A program made the position numbers and the translations under genes. From Planctomycetota bacterium (GTDB taxonomy: Bacteria; Planctomycetota; UBA1135; GCA-002686595), in contig JAKLKU010000003.1 in NCBI GenBank assembly GCA_023150475.1, forward strand, positions 344,604 to 408,603: a stretch of DNA of 64,000 nt, read 5' to 3'. This document shows positions 44,257-52,939 of the stretch, piece after piece. The notes beneath the pieces are model-generated. The model was not told where the DNA came from. It saw only the letters and a program-made list of their open reading frames with translations, and did not search any database. How positions within the stretch are numbered: the stretch's first letter is position 1; the number at the start of each line of letters is the position of its first letter.

Positions 44257-46245
44257 ATGGCCCCCGCCGAACGCGCACGTCCCGGCCACGAACTTCCCGG
44301 GCGCGAACCGCTCCTATGGAGCTTCGTCGGCGCCGTGTTGCTCGCCTTCCCGATCGGCGCGCTGCTCGGCGCGCTCGAGGCCGCGAAACTGCTCGTCCAA
44401 GGCCACGCGCGTTACGCGAGCGACGGTTTCGAGCTCGTCGCGCTCGCGACCGGGAGCTCGGCGGCGCTCGCGGCCGTGCTCGCGCTGCCGAGCGCGCTCG
44501 TCGCGCGGATCCTGTGGGGTCGCGTCGAACGACGCGTCGCGCCGCCGTCGGCGTGCGCGGGGCTCGGCGCCGCGCTCGGCGTCGCGGGTTTCGTCGCGAG
44601 CGACGCGATCGGCTTCACGCTGCTCCTTCCGGCCGCGCTCGCGGCGACGTGCTTCGTGGTCTTGCTGCGCGAGCTCTGCGGTTGGTGGCCGCTCGTGACC
44701 CGCGCGCCGCTGTGGTCGACGCTCGCGCTCGTCGCCGTGCTCGGCGCCTGCGGGCTCGCTTGGCGCGCGCCGTCGGGCTGGAGCGATGCGCCGCTTGCTC
44801 AGGACGCGCAGGGCCGCACGAAACGGCCGAACGTCGTCTTGCTCTCGATCGACACGCTGCGCGCGGATCGCCTCGGCGCGTATGGCGGTCCGGTCGCGAC
44901 GCCGGCGCTCGACGCGCTCGCGGCGGACGGCGTGCTCTTCGAGCAAGCGATCTCGCAAGCGAACATCACTGGCCCCTCGCACGCGACGATGCTGACCGGG
45001 CTCTTGCCGGCGGAGCATGGCGTGCTCGCGAACGCTCAGCCCCTGCCGAATCGGACGCGCACGTGGATCGACGAGCTCGGTGCGAACGGCTTCGAGACCG
45101 CGGGCTTCGTCTCGGGCTTCACGTTGGTCGACACGGCGATCGGACTCGCCGAGCGTTTCGACCACTACGACGATCACTTGCTCGTCTGGCGCTGGATGCC
45201 GGAGGTCTGCACGCGACTGCGGCTCGTCAAGGACGTGATCCGCTGGCTCAACGTGAAGAACCCGCGCGGCAAGCGACCGCAACGAGCGGATCGCCCCGCC
45301 GCGGAGACGATCGACGCCGTCGAAACGTGGCTCGCCGAACGCGATGCCGCGCGGCCGTTCGCGCTGTTCGTGCACTTCTACGATCCGCACGTGCCGTACG
45401 CGCCGCCGGAGGAGTTCGCGCGACGCTACGACCCCGACTGGTCCGGCGACTCCGCGGCCGACTGGTACGCCTTCGACACCGCCGAGCGCAAGGAGTGGGC
45501 AAACGATCCGCGCAAGTACGAGCACATGCTCGCGCTGCACCACGGCGAGATCGGCTACGCGGACTCGCAGGCCGGGCGGTTCTTCGAGCTCCTGAGAGCA
45601 CGCGGCGAGTTCGACGAGACGTTGGTGATCGTCACGAGCGACCACGGCGAGGAGCTCGGCGAGCACGACATCTTCTTCGATCACGGTGCGACGCTCTACG
45701 ACACCGAGCTGCACGTGCCGCTGATCGTCAAGTGGCCGAAGTCGCGCGGCATCGCGCCGGCGCGAATCGCGACGCAAGTGCGCTTGCTCGACATCGCGCC
45801 GACCGTGCTCGACGTCGCAGGCGTGAAACCGAGCTCCACGCTTTCGGGCGCGAACCTCGCCGAGCTCGTCGGCAACGACTCGGCGCCGACCGCGAGCGCG
45901 GACCGGCCCGCGTACTCGTTCTCGGATTTGCCAGGCAACGCGTCGGGCTACGAATTCGACGCACGCGCGATCTCGCTGCGCCACGGCGGCTTCAAGCTGA
46001 TCTGGAACTCGGAGCTCTGGCTCGATTGCGAGCGCCGCGAAGAGTCGTGGCAGCTCTTCGACCTGGCGAAGGACGCCCGCGAGGTGCAGAACCTGCTCGC
46101 GAGCGAGCCCGCGCCGATCGACGAGCACCTCCAGAAGATGCGCGAGGCGCTGCAAAGCTGGATCGAGCTCACCCAAGACCAAGAGGGTCCGCGTGAGCTC
46201 TCCGAAGCCGCGCGCGAAGGCTTGAAGGCGACCGGCTACTTCTGA
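44257..46245 (+). CDS. Membrane sulfatase-fold (alkaline phosphatase superfamily) enzyme, Thr nucleophile
   Basis: This 662-residue protein has about five N-terminal membrane helices (residues 20-170), then an extracytoplasmic sulfatase-fold domain: NVVLLSIDTLRADRLGAYGG (metal Asp199), ITGPSHATMLTG, FVHFYDPHVPYAPP, and VTSDHGEELGEHDIFFDHG. At the position of the formylglycine Cys/Ser, the sequence is Thr238 in T-G-P-S-H. So it cannot be a formylglycine sulfatase; a Thr-nucleophile phosphodiesterase or phosphotransferase (as in LtaS/EptA-type enzymes) is more likely. ATG 44257 is the first start compatible with the first membrane helix. Confidence 0.85.
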   Translation: MAPAERARPGHELPGREPLLWSFVGAVLLAFPIGALLGALEAAKLLVQGHARYASDGFELVALATGSSAALAAVLALPSALVARILWGRVERRVAPPSACAGLGAALGVAGFVASDAIGFTLLLPAALAATCFVVLLRELCGWWPLVTRAPLWSTLALVAVLGACGLAWRAPSGWSDAPLAQDAQGRTKRPNVVLLSIDTLRADRLGAYGGPVATPALDALAADGVLFEQAISQANITGPSHATMLTGLLPAEHGVLANAQPLPNRTRTWIDELGANGFETAGFVSGFTLVDTAIGLAERFDHYDDHLLVWRWMPEVCTRLRLVKDVIRWLNVKNPRGKRPQRADRPAAETIDAVETWLAERDAARPFALFVHFYDPHVPYAPPEEFARRYDPDWSGDSAADWYAFDTAERKEWANDPRKYEHMLALHHGEIGYADSQAGRFFELLRARGEFDETLVIVTSDHGEELGEHDIFFDHGATLYDTELHVPLIVKWPKSRGIAPARIATQVRLLDIAPTVLDVAGVKPSSTLSGANLAELVGNDSAPTASADRPAYSFSDLPGNASGYEFDARAISLRHGGFKLIWNSELWLDCERREESWQLFDLAKDAREVQNLLASEPAPIDEHLQKMREALQSWIELTQDQEGPRELSEAAREGLKATGYF

Positions 46246-46282
46246 ACGCGCTGGCGACTCGCTCGAACTCGCTTTCCGATCG

Positions 46283-46320
46283 ATTGCGCCGCGCTTCGAG
46301 TCCGTCGGCGGCGGCGCAAT
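46283..46320 (+). terminator. Inverted repeat after the sulfatase-fold gene
   Basis: ATTGCGCCGC and GCGGCGCAAT form a perfect 10-bp stem with an 18-nt loop, 37 nt past the stop. No T-run follows. It could be a terminator or a regulatory site for the next gene. Confidence 0.45.
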
Positions 46321-46431
46321 GACGTGGTTCCGTTGCCTCGTGCACTCGACGTCCTGATTTCGGTCGGCGACCGCGGATTCTCGGGGCACGCGATTCGCAC
46401 TTCGCGGCGCTCTTCACAAGAATCCCTCCCC

Positions 46432-48678
46432 ATGCTGCGAACCTTGCTGCTCCGTGGTCGTGTCGCCTTCGCCCTCGCTCCCCTCTTCCTGATCGCCGCG
46501 TGCGGCTCGCCGGGAGTGCCGGCGCAAGCGCAAGGCGCGCCGCCGCCTGCACCCACTGCTCGTGCGGTCCACGCCGCGCCCGCGAACGACGCCGCCGCGG
46601 TCGACACTCGCGGCTCGCGCACGGCGCAAGCGGCGAGCGCTTCGGCGGCGGGCCGCTGGAAAGGCGCGATCGAGCTCCCCGGTCAGCAGCTCGAGATCGA
46701 CGTCACGCTCACCCGCTCCGACGCGGGCACGTGGAGCGGCACGATTTCGATCCCCGCGCAAGGCGCGAAGGACTTGGCGCTCGCCGACGTCGTGATCACC
46801 GACGACTCCGCGAAGTTCGCGATCGCCGGCATCCCGGGCGAGCCGAGCTTCGACGGCAAGCTCACCGGGTTGACGTCCACCGGGGCGAAACTAGCCGGCA
46901 CGTTCACGCAGGGTGGCCAGGCGTTGCCGTTCGCGCTCGAACGCGCGCTCGACGCGGTCGCCGAGTCGGCGCAGGCGCTCGACGGTTTCGGCGAGTGGCT
47001 CGACTCCGCGCGCGAGGCGTGGAAGACCCCGGGCGTCGCGGTCGCACTCGTCCACGACGGCGAGACGGTGTTCGTGCGCGGCTCCGGTCTCGCCGACGTC
47101 GACGCGCAACGCCCGGTCACGCCGGACACGCTCTTCGCGATCGGCTCGTCGACCAAGGCGTTCACCACGTTCGTGCTCGGCACGTTGGTCGACGAAGGCA
47201 AGCTCGGATGGGACGACCGCGTTCGGAAGCACCTGCCGGAGTTCCGCGTCGAAGATGCCGAGCTCAGCGAGCTGCTCACCGTGCGCGACCTCGTATCGCA
47301 CAGGAGCGGCCTGCCTCGTCACGACCTCGTCTGGTACAACTCGCCCGACACGCGCCCCGAGATGGTCGCGCGCATCGCACACTTGCCGGCGAGCGCCGAT
47401 CTGCGCACCAAGTTCCAGTACAACAACCTGATGTTCCTGACCGCCGGCTACCTCGCCGAGCGGCTCGCGGGAAAGGCGTGGGAGGAGCTCGTGCGCGAAC
47501 GCATCTTCGCGCCGCTCGGGATGACGCGCAGCAACTTCGCCGTCGCCAACATGGCGCGTGATCTCGATCACGCGGAGCCGTACGCGCTCGACGACGACGC
47601 CGTGAAACACCTGCCGATGCGCAAGATCGACGCGGTCGGTCCGGCGGGCTCGATCAACTCGTCGGTCAACGAGATGGCGAACTGGGTGAAGCTGCAGCTC
47701 GCGCACGGCAAACGCGACGGACGCGAGCTCGTGCAAGCCGGGACGCTCGCCGAGATGCACACCGTCGTGACGCCGCTCGGCGGCGCCGATCCGAGCTCGC
47801 CGGAAACGATTCCGGTCGGCTACGCGCTCGGCTGGTTCGTCGAGGTCTATCGCGGACACCTCCACGTCCATCACGGCGGCAACATCGACGGCTACTCCGC
47901 GCTGGTCGCGCTCCTGCCGCAGGACGACTGGGGCATCGTGGTGCTGACGAACCAGAACGGGTCCGCGTTGCCCGAGCTCGTCGCGCGTCACGCGTTCGAC
48001 CGCGTGCTCGGGCTCGAACGCACCGATTGGAGCGGCAAGGCGCTCGCCATGCGCGACGCGGCGAAGGCGAAACAGGCGGAAGGCAAGGAGAAGCAGGCCG
48101 CCGCGCGCAAGACCGGCACGTCGCCGTCGCATCCGCTCGCCGACTACGCCGGTGAGTACGCGCATCCGGGTTACGGCGTCGTCGAGGTGACGCTCGAAGG
48201 CGACAAGCTGAAGGCGGAGCTGCACGGGCTCCAGAGCAAGCTCGAGCACTGGCACTACGACGTCTTCTCTGCGCACCCCGAAACCGACGACGAAGCGTTC
48301 GAGGACCTGCAACTGCAGTTCACCTCCGACTTCGGCGGCGACATCGACGGACTGCGCGTCGTGCTCGACCCGACGTTGCCGGCGACGCGTTTCGCGCGCC
48401 AGGCCGAAGCCGAACTGCGCGATCCAGCGTTCCTCGCGCGCTACGAAGGCGACTACGAGCTCGAAGCCGGTGTCTCGTGCTCGATCCGCGTGAAGGGCGA
48501 CGACCTGACCGCGTTGGTGCCCGGCCAACCGACGTACACGTTGGTGCCGAAGCGCCGCGACGCGTTCGACTTGAAGGGCCTCGAAGGCTTCTCGCTCCGC
48601 TTCGTCTCGGAGGAAGGCCGCGTGAACGCCGTCGAGTTCCACCAACCGAACGGCGTCTTCACGGCGAAGCGCAAGTGA
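46432..48678 (+). CDS. Beta-lactamase-fold serine hydrolase lipoprotein
   Basis: This is a 748-residue exported protein with signal and lipobox LIAAC (residues 16-20). A Pro/Ala-rich linker is followed by a small beta domain (about 70-170). The class C beta-lactamase/PBP4-like domain carries the nucleophile motif SSTK (FAIGSSTKAFTTF), the Tyr motif YNN (KFQYNNLMFLTAGYL) and HHGGNIDGY in place of KTG. A C-terminal DUF3471-like region follows (GEYAHPGYGVVEV and GDYELEAG). It is likely a D-aminopeptidase, esterase or carboxypeptidase at the cell surface, substrate unknown. ATG 46432 starts the signal. An upstream in-frame GTG would add 36 residues and hide the lipobox. Confidence 0.85.
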   Translation: MLRTLLLRGRVAFALAPLFLIAACGSPGVPAQAQGAPPPAPTARAVHAAPANDAAAVDTRGSRTAQAASASAAGRWKGAIELPGQQLEIDVTLTRSDAGTWSGTISIPAQGAKDLALADVVITDDSAKFAIAGIPGEPSFDGKLTGLTSTGAKLAGTFTQGGQALPFALERALDAVAESAQALDGFGEWLDSAREAWKTPGVAVALVHDGETVFVRGSGLADVDAQRPVTPDTLFAIGSSTKAFTTFVLGTLVDEGKLGWDDRVRKHLPEFRVEDAELSELLTVRDLVSHRSGLPRHDLVWYNSPDTRPEMVARIAHLPASADLRTKFQYNNLMFLTAGYLAERLAGKAWEELVRERIFAPLGMTRSNFAVANMARDLDHAEPYALDDDAVKHLPMRKIDAVGPAGSINSSVNEMANWVKLQLAHGKRDGRELVQAGTLAEMHTVVTPLGGADPSSPETIPVGYALGWFVEVYRGHLHVHHGGNIDGYSALVALLPQDDWGIVVLTNQNGSALPELVARHAFDRVLGLERTDWSGKALAMRDAAKAKQAEGKEKQAAARKTGTSPSHPLADYAGEYAHPGYGVVEVTLEGDKLKAELHGLQSKLEHWHYDVFSAHPETDDEAFEDLQLQFTSDFGGDIDGLRVVLDPTLPATRFARQAEAELRDPAFLARYEGDYELEAGVSCSIRVKGDDLTALVPGQPTYTLVPKRRDAFDLKGLEGFSLRFVSEEGRVNAVEFHQPNGVFTAKRK

Positions 48679-48689
48679 ACTGCGAGCGC

Positions 48690-48723
48690 GCGGGGCGGAC
48701 GGCGCTAAGCTCTTCCGCCCCGC
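48690..48723 (+). promoter_or_regulatory. Ten-bp hairpin abutting the uup start codon
   Basis: GCGGGGCGGA (48690-48699) pairs perfectly with TCCGCCCCGC (48714-48723), whose last base touches ATG 48724. The loop contains CTAAGCTC. There is no Shine-Dalgarno. It may be the end of the preceding transcript, a leader that blocks initiation, or a leaderless promoter with TAAGCT 12 nt upstream. Confidence 0.5.
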
Positions 48724-50643
48724 ATGGCGCTCCTGTCGCTCGAGAACTGTCGCAAGGGCTTCAACGACCGCGTGCTCTTGCGCGGCGTGTCGCTGCAGAT
48801 CGCGGAAGGTGAACGCGTCGGTCTGCTCGGGCCGAACGGCTCGGGCAAGTCGACCTTGATGCGCATCCTCGCCGGCGTCGAGCCGCTCGACGAAGGCACA
48901 CGCGCGGTGCGGCGCGACTTGCGCCTCGGTTACCTCGAGCAAGATCCGGCGCTCGATCTCACGCAGAGCGCGCGCGACGCGGTCAAGACGAGCCTCGCCG
49001 GTCGCGAGCGTGTGCTCGCGGACCTCGACCGCGTCCACGCGGAGCTCGCCGACGCTCGCGACGAACGCCTCGCCGCGCTGCTCGCGCGCCAAGGTCGCCT
49101 CGAGCAGGAGCTCGAGCACCTCGGCGGCCACGACGTCGACCACCAGATCGAGCACGTGCTCCACTCGCTCGGCCTCGACGATCCCGACGCGCGCTGCGGC
49201 ACGCTCTCGGGCGGCGAGCGGCGGCGCGTCGCGCTCGCGCGGTTGCTCGTCGCGAAGCCCGAGTTGCTCCTGCTCGACGAACCGACGAACCACCTCGATG
49301 CGTTCGTCACCGATTGGCTGGAGGATTGGTTCCTCGAGACCGGCACGCCGCTCTTCCTCGTGACGCACGATCGTTATTTCCTCGACCGTGTGGTCGACCG
49401 CATCGTCGAGCTCGATCGCGGCGAGCTCTTCGAGTACGCCGGCGGCTACACCGAGTACCTCGAGGCGCGCGCGGCCCGGCTCGACGTCGAGCGCAAGACC
49501 GAGAGCACACGCCAGAACCTGCTGCGCCGCGAAACGGCGTGGATGCGCCGCGGCCCGCCCGCGCGCACGACCAAGGCCAAAGCGCGCATCCACCGCTACG
49601 AGTCGTTGGTCGAAGCCGCGCCGATCGTGTCCGCCGCCGACCTCGTATTCGAGATCCCGCCGGGGCCGCGCCTGGGCGCGCGCGTCGTCGAGCTCCGCAA
49701 GGCGTCGAAGCGATTCGACGCGAAGGTCGTGATCCCACAGCTCGACGTCGAGCTCGCGCCGGGCTCGCGCCTCGGCATCGTCGGACCGAACGGCGCGGGC
49801 AAGACGACGCTGATCAAGCTGTTGCTCGGCGAGCTCGCGCTCGACTCGGGCACGCGCGAAGTCGGCGAGACCGTGCGCTTCGCCGCGATCGACCAGATGC
49901 GCACCGACCTCGATCCGCGCCACACGGTCGCCGAGGAGATCGCCGGCCGCAACGACGTCGTCAAGGTCGGCGACCGCACCGTGCGCATCGAGAGCTTCCT
50001 CGACGGCTTCGGTTTCCCGATCAGCACGCAACGTTCGAGCATCGCGCAGCTCTCCGGCGGCGAACGGAATCGCGTGCTGCTCGCGAAGCTATTGCTCGCC
50101 GGCGGCAACGTGCTCGTGCTCGACGAGCCGACCAACGACCTCGATCTCGCGACGCTGCGCGCGCTCGAAGAAGCGTTGCTCGTGTTCCCCGGCGCGGTGA
50201 TCGTCGTCAGTCACGATCGTTGGTTCCTCGACCGCGTCGCGACCGACATCCTCTACCTCGACGGGCACGGCGGCGCGCGCAAGCATTCGGGCGACCTGTC
50301 GAGCCTGCTCGAGAAGCTCGGCCAGGAGCGCGCGGCCGCTGCACTCGAGAAGCGCGACGCCCCGAAGCCGGCGGCCGCCGCGAGCCCCGCGAATCGCGCC
50401 GTGCCCTCCGCGCCGAAGCCGAAGAAGCTCGCGCCGTGGGAGCTGAAGGAGCTCGAGAAGCTCGAAGGCGAGATCGGCCGGCTCGAGAGCGAACAAGCGG
50501 AACTCGACGCGCGCCTCGCCGATCCGACGCTCTACACGGGCCCGAAAGCCGAACTCGAGCGCGTCAACCAACGTCGCGCAACGATCGCCGCGGAGCTCCC
50601 GAAGCTCTACGCGCGTTGGGAAGCGCTCGAGTCGTTGCGCTGA
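48724..50643 (+). CDS. uup: ABC-F family ATPase, Uup type
   Basis: This 639-residue soluble protein has two ATP-binding cassettes and no membrane helices. Cassette 1 has Walker A GPNGSGKST, signature LSGGERRRVALA and Walker B LLLLDEPTNHLD. The linker contains ETAWMRRGPPARTTKAKARI, the Uup-type arm. Cassette 2 has GPNGAGKTT, LSGGERNRVLLA and LVLDEPTNDLD. The C-terminal coiled coil (about 560-639, ELKELEKLEGEIGRLESEQAEL onward) is the Uup DNA/ribosome-binding tail. ABC-F proteins act on the ribosome; Uup also affects transposon excision. The last 30 codons are duplicated at 51757-51849. Confidence 0.9.
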   Translation: MALLSLENCRKGFNDRVLLRGVSLQIAEGERVGLLGPNGSGKSTLMRILAGVEPLDEGTRAVRRDLRLGYLEQDPALDLTQSARDAVKTSLAGRERVLADLDRVHAELADARDERLAALLARQGRLEQELEHLGGHDVDHQIEHVLHSLGLDDPDARCGTLSGGERRRVALARLLVAKPELLLLDEPTNHLDAFVTDWLEDWFLETGTPLFLVTHDRYFLDRVVDRIVELDRGELFEYAGGYTEYLEARAARLDVERKTESTRQNLLRRETAWMRRGPPARTTKAKARIHRYESLVEAAPIVSAADLVFEIPPGPRLGARVVELRKASKRFDAKVVIPQLDVELAPGSRLGIVGPNGAGKTTLIKLLLGELALDSGTREVGETVRFAAIDQMRTDLDPRHTVAEEIAGRNDVVKVGDRTVRIESFLDGFGFPISTQRSSIAQLSGGERNRVLLAKLLLAGGNVLVLDEPTNDLDLATLRALEEALLVFPGAVIVVSHDRWFLDRVATDILYLDGHGGARKHSGDLSSLLEKLGQERAAAALEKRDAPKPAAAASPANRAVPSAPKPKKLAPWELKELEKLEGEIGRLESEQAELDARLADPTLYTGPKAELERVNQRRATIAAELPKLYARWEALESLR

Positions 50644-50647
50644 CGGC
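50551..50647 (+). repeat. 97-bp direct repeat, copy A (3' end of uup)
   Basis: This is the intact copy: the last 31 codons and stop of uup plus 4 nt. It aligns without gaps to 51757-51853, with 13 mismatches by my count. Confidence 0.85.
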
Positions 50648-50692
50648 GGCGCCGACCCTCGACGCTCGCCGGCGCCGTCGAGCTCGTTCGAC

Positions 50693-51562
50693 TCAGTCGT
50701 CGGTCGGCAGGTAATGCGGACAGCGAGTGTCCCAACCGTCGCGTCGCCAAGCCTCGAGATCGAAGGCGCGGACCGACTCCGGCACGCCGTCGCGATCGGC
50801 GTCGAGTGCGAGGATCGGCTGGAAACGACCTTCGGGCGCGTCCTGTTTGAGCAGCAGGTACGCGACGCCGCGATCGGTCTTGGTGGCCCAGAGTCCGTCG
50901 TATTCGTCGGCGAGCTCGGGCACCGTTCTGGGATCCGCGACGATCCGCTCGGGCCCTCCCGCGAGATCGAAGAGGACGAGTTCACGCGAGCGATCGAACC
51001 ACACGAGCAAGCGCCGTCGCGGCCAACTCAGCGTCATTCGTCGCGCCAAAACCCCGCCGCGCGGTCCGTTCGCGGCTTCCTTCCAGATGACGATCACGTT
51101 CGAGCGCTGGGGAAGGCTCCACCGATTGTCGCCGAGGTGACGCGGCGCCGGCGAACCGTCGTGCGCGACGTCGGCGAAGCGCCACAGCTCCAACGTCTGC
51201 GCTCCGTCGGGATACCGACCGAAGAGACACACCGCGTCGCGATCGGGGACGACGACCTGCTGAAGGTCGAAGTCGAGCGAGAACGACTGCCGGGTCTCGG
51301 CGGCGACTTGGTGCCCGAAGTACTGAAACCACTCCAAGTCGAGCCGCCGCGGGTCTTCATGATCTCCGCTCACGAGGCGGCTCACGCTCTCGGGAAACCG
51401 ATCCTGCCCAGCCTCGAAGTTCTTCAACTTCCAATCAGGCGAGTCGCTCGAACTCGCCCCGCCGGTCGCCGAGGGCTCGCTCGGCGGCGTGGGGCGACAC
51501 GCTGCCGGGAGAAGCAGCAGGACGACGACGCACAGCAGGCAAACGTGCGGGGCTTTGCTCAA
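50693..51562 (-). CDS. Putative lipoprotein between the uup 3'-end repeats
   Basis: This protein of about 289 residues is not recognised. It has a hydrophobic signal with lipobox (LLLLPAAC), followed by a Pro/Ser linker and a domain rich in beta strands with ALDADRDGVPESVRAFDL near the end, a calcium-loop-like stretch. The start is uncertain: TTG 51562 puts a short n-region before the signal, while ATG 51658 would put 32 extra residues ahead of it. The gene lies antisense inside the 1.1-kb segment bracketed by the 97-bp uup repeats, so it may have arrived with that segment. Confidence 0.65.
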   Translation of the reverse strand: MSKAPHVCLLCVVVLLLLPAACRPTPPSEPSATGGASSSDSPDWKLKNFEAGQDRFPESVSRLVSGDHEDPRRLDLEWFQYFGHQVAAETRQSFSLDFDLQQVVVPDRDAVCLFGRYPDGAQTLELWRFADVAHDGSPAPRHLGDNRWSLPQRSNVIVIWKEAANGPRGGVLARRMTLSWPRRRLLVWFDRSRELVLFDLAGGPERIVADPRTVPELADEYDGLWATKTDRGVAYLLLKQDAPEGRFQPILALDADRDGVPESVRAFDLEAWRRDGWDTRCPHYLPTDD

Positions 51563-51756
51563 GCGAGTGCGCGTCGAGTTTCGAGCGGACTCGCCTACTG
51601 CAGCATTCGGTGGACGCGAATGCCGACAGTGGGTTCCGACTCGAACTGACCGCGACATGCACGCACGATTCGAACCGTGCAGCCGCCGTGCCGCAAGTCC
51701 GCTTCGTCGGCGGACGAGTCCCCGATTCGGCGACATGCACAGCTTCGAACCCGCTC

Positions 51757-51853
51757 GAGCTCGAGCGCATCCACCGATCCCGCGCAACGATCTCCGCGGA
51801 GCTCCCGCAGCTCTACTTTCGTTGGGATGCGCTCGAGTCGTTGCGCTGACGGC
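51757..51853 (+). pseudogene. Remnant of the uup 3' end (97-bp direct repeat, copy B)
   Basis: Read in the frame ending at TGA 51847-51849, this encodes a segment matching the last 30 residues of Uup at 22 positions (ELERxxxxRATIxAELPxLY, then RWxALESLR). No start, cassette or other part of uup precedes it; the matching begins abruptly at 51757. It sits in the 384-bp gap between the lipoprotein and sulfotransferase genes. The rest of the gap shows nothing supported. Confidence 0.75.
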
Positions 51854-51946
51854 CGCAGCTCGAGTCGGCAGCGGAACTGCGTACGGTGGCCTGGCGCATG
51901 CTCGCGGAGCGACCATCCGCGGCCTCGAGTTCAGGCGATTGCCGGG

Positions 51947-52747
51947 TCAGGCGACGGCTGCCGCCGCGCGACGGGTGTCGCGTTTCGACCAGACGTCGAT
52001 GCCCCACTCCTCGCGGAAGAGCTCGAGGTCGGTCGCGAGCAGCGAGCGAACGGTCGCAGCCTGCTCGGCGCTCGGCGTGATCCAGCGTTCGAGCTCGCGC
52101 TTCGCCGCGTCGACGTCGCCGCCGAACTGCGGCACGAGCTTCGCCATCAGCTTCTGCCGATGCGTGTCGCCTGCGTTGCAACGCCCGACTTCGACGAGCG
52201 GCGCCTCCTCGAGCCCGAGCCACGACCACACGCGGCGCGTGACCGCGAGCGGGTGCTGGACGAGCTCGTCGTACGACAACACGAGGATCGATTCGCGGCC
52301 GTGCGCCGCGATGTACGGCGCGAGCTGCAGCCGATAGTTCGAGTGCAGCAACACGTGCGGCGCGAGCCCACGATCGATCGGCGCGGGCACCCAGCCTTCG
52401 GCGAGCGAGTGCAGGTACTCCGAACGGATGCGGTCGAGCGGATCGCGCACGACGTAGACGAAGCGGAACGGCACGCCGAAACGCCACGTCGCGAGCGCAG
52501 CGCTCGGCTTCGCCGGGAACTTCGCGTAGCTGGTCGACGCTTCGAGCGCCCACAGGTGTTGGCCTGGGCGCCACTGCCAGAGCTTCTCGTACTCGGCGAG
52601 CCCCGCGTGCCAACGCTTCGGGTCGCACAGGAACTCCGGTTCCTTCTCGCGGCAGGGCGCGATGCGCGGGTGTTGAGCGAGCAGCTCGTAGAGCGTCGTC
52701 GTCCCGGCCTTCATCGCGCCGATCACGAGCAGGAAACGATCGATCAT
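51947..52747 (-). CDS. Sulfotransferase (PAPS-dependent, Sulfotransfer family)
   Basis: This 266-residue cytosolic enzyme has the 5'-phosphosulfate-binding loop at the N-terminus (LLVIGAMKAGTTTLYELL, residues 6-23) and the 3'-phosphate-binding segment RDPLDRIRSEYLHSL near residue 100. This resembles heparan-sulfate NDST-like and bacterial carbohydrate sulfotransferases. It should transfer sulfate from PAPS to a sugar or lipid. With the nearby sugar-nucleotide and glycosyltransferase genes it may sulfate a surface glycan (inference). ATG 52747 gives the family start. Confidence 0.87.
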   Translation of the reverse strand: MIDRFLLVIGAMKAGTTTLYELLAQHPRIAPCREKEPEFLCDPKRWHAGLAEYEKLWQWRPGQHLWALEASTSYAKFPAKPSAALATWRFGVPFRFVYVVRDPLDRIRSEYLHSLAEGWVPAPIDRGLAPHVLLHSNYRLQLAPYIAAHGRESILVLSYDELVQHPLAVTRRVWSWLGLEEAPLVEVGRCNAGDTHRQKLMAKLVPQFGGDVDAAKRELERWITPSAEQAATVRSLLATDLELFREEWGIDVWSKRDTRRAAAAVA

Positions 52748-52939
52748 GGCCGCTCGCGGGTTTCGGTCGGTCGGAAGGTGCGCTTGAGCCTCCGCCGGCG
52801 CCGCCCTGCGACGGAGGGCGCAGAGCGGGACGGTCGGACGCATTTTCCAAGCGGACGAGCCCGCGCTCCGCGCTTGCCAGCCTCGGTGCAAGCTCCCATC
52901 CTGGTGACCGACCGGTGAACGGTCAGAAGGAATCGAACC

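Noticed and set aside
44257..46245. Formylglycine sulfatase
   Set aside because: The required Cys or Ser is Thr and the following Arg is His in the signature.
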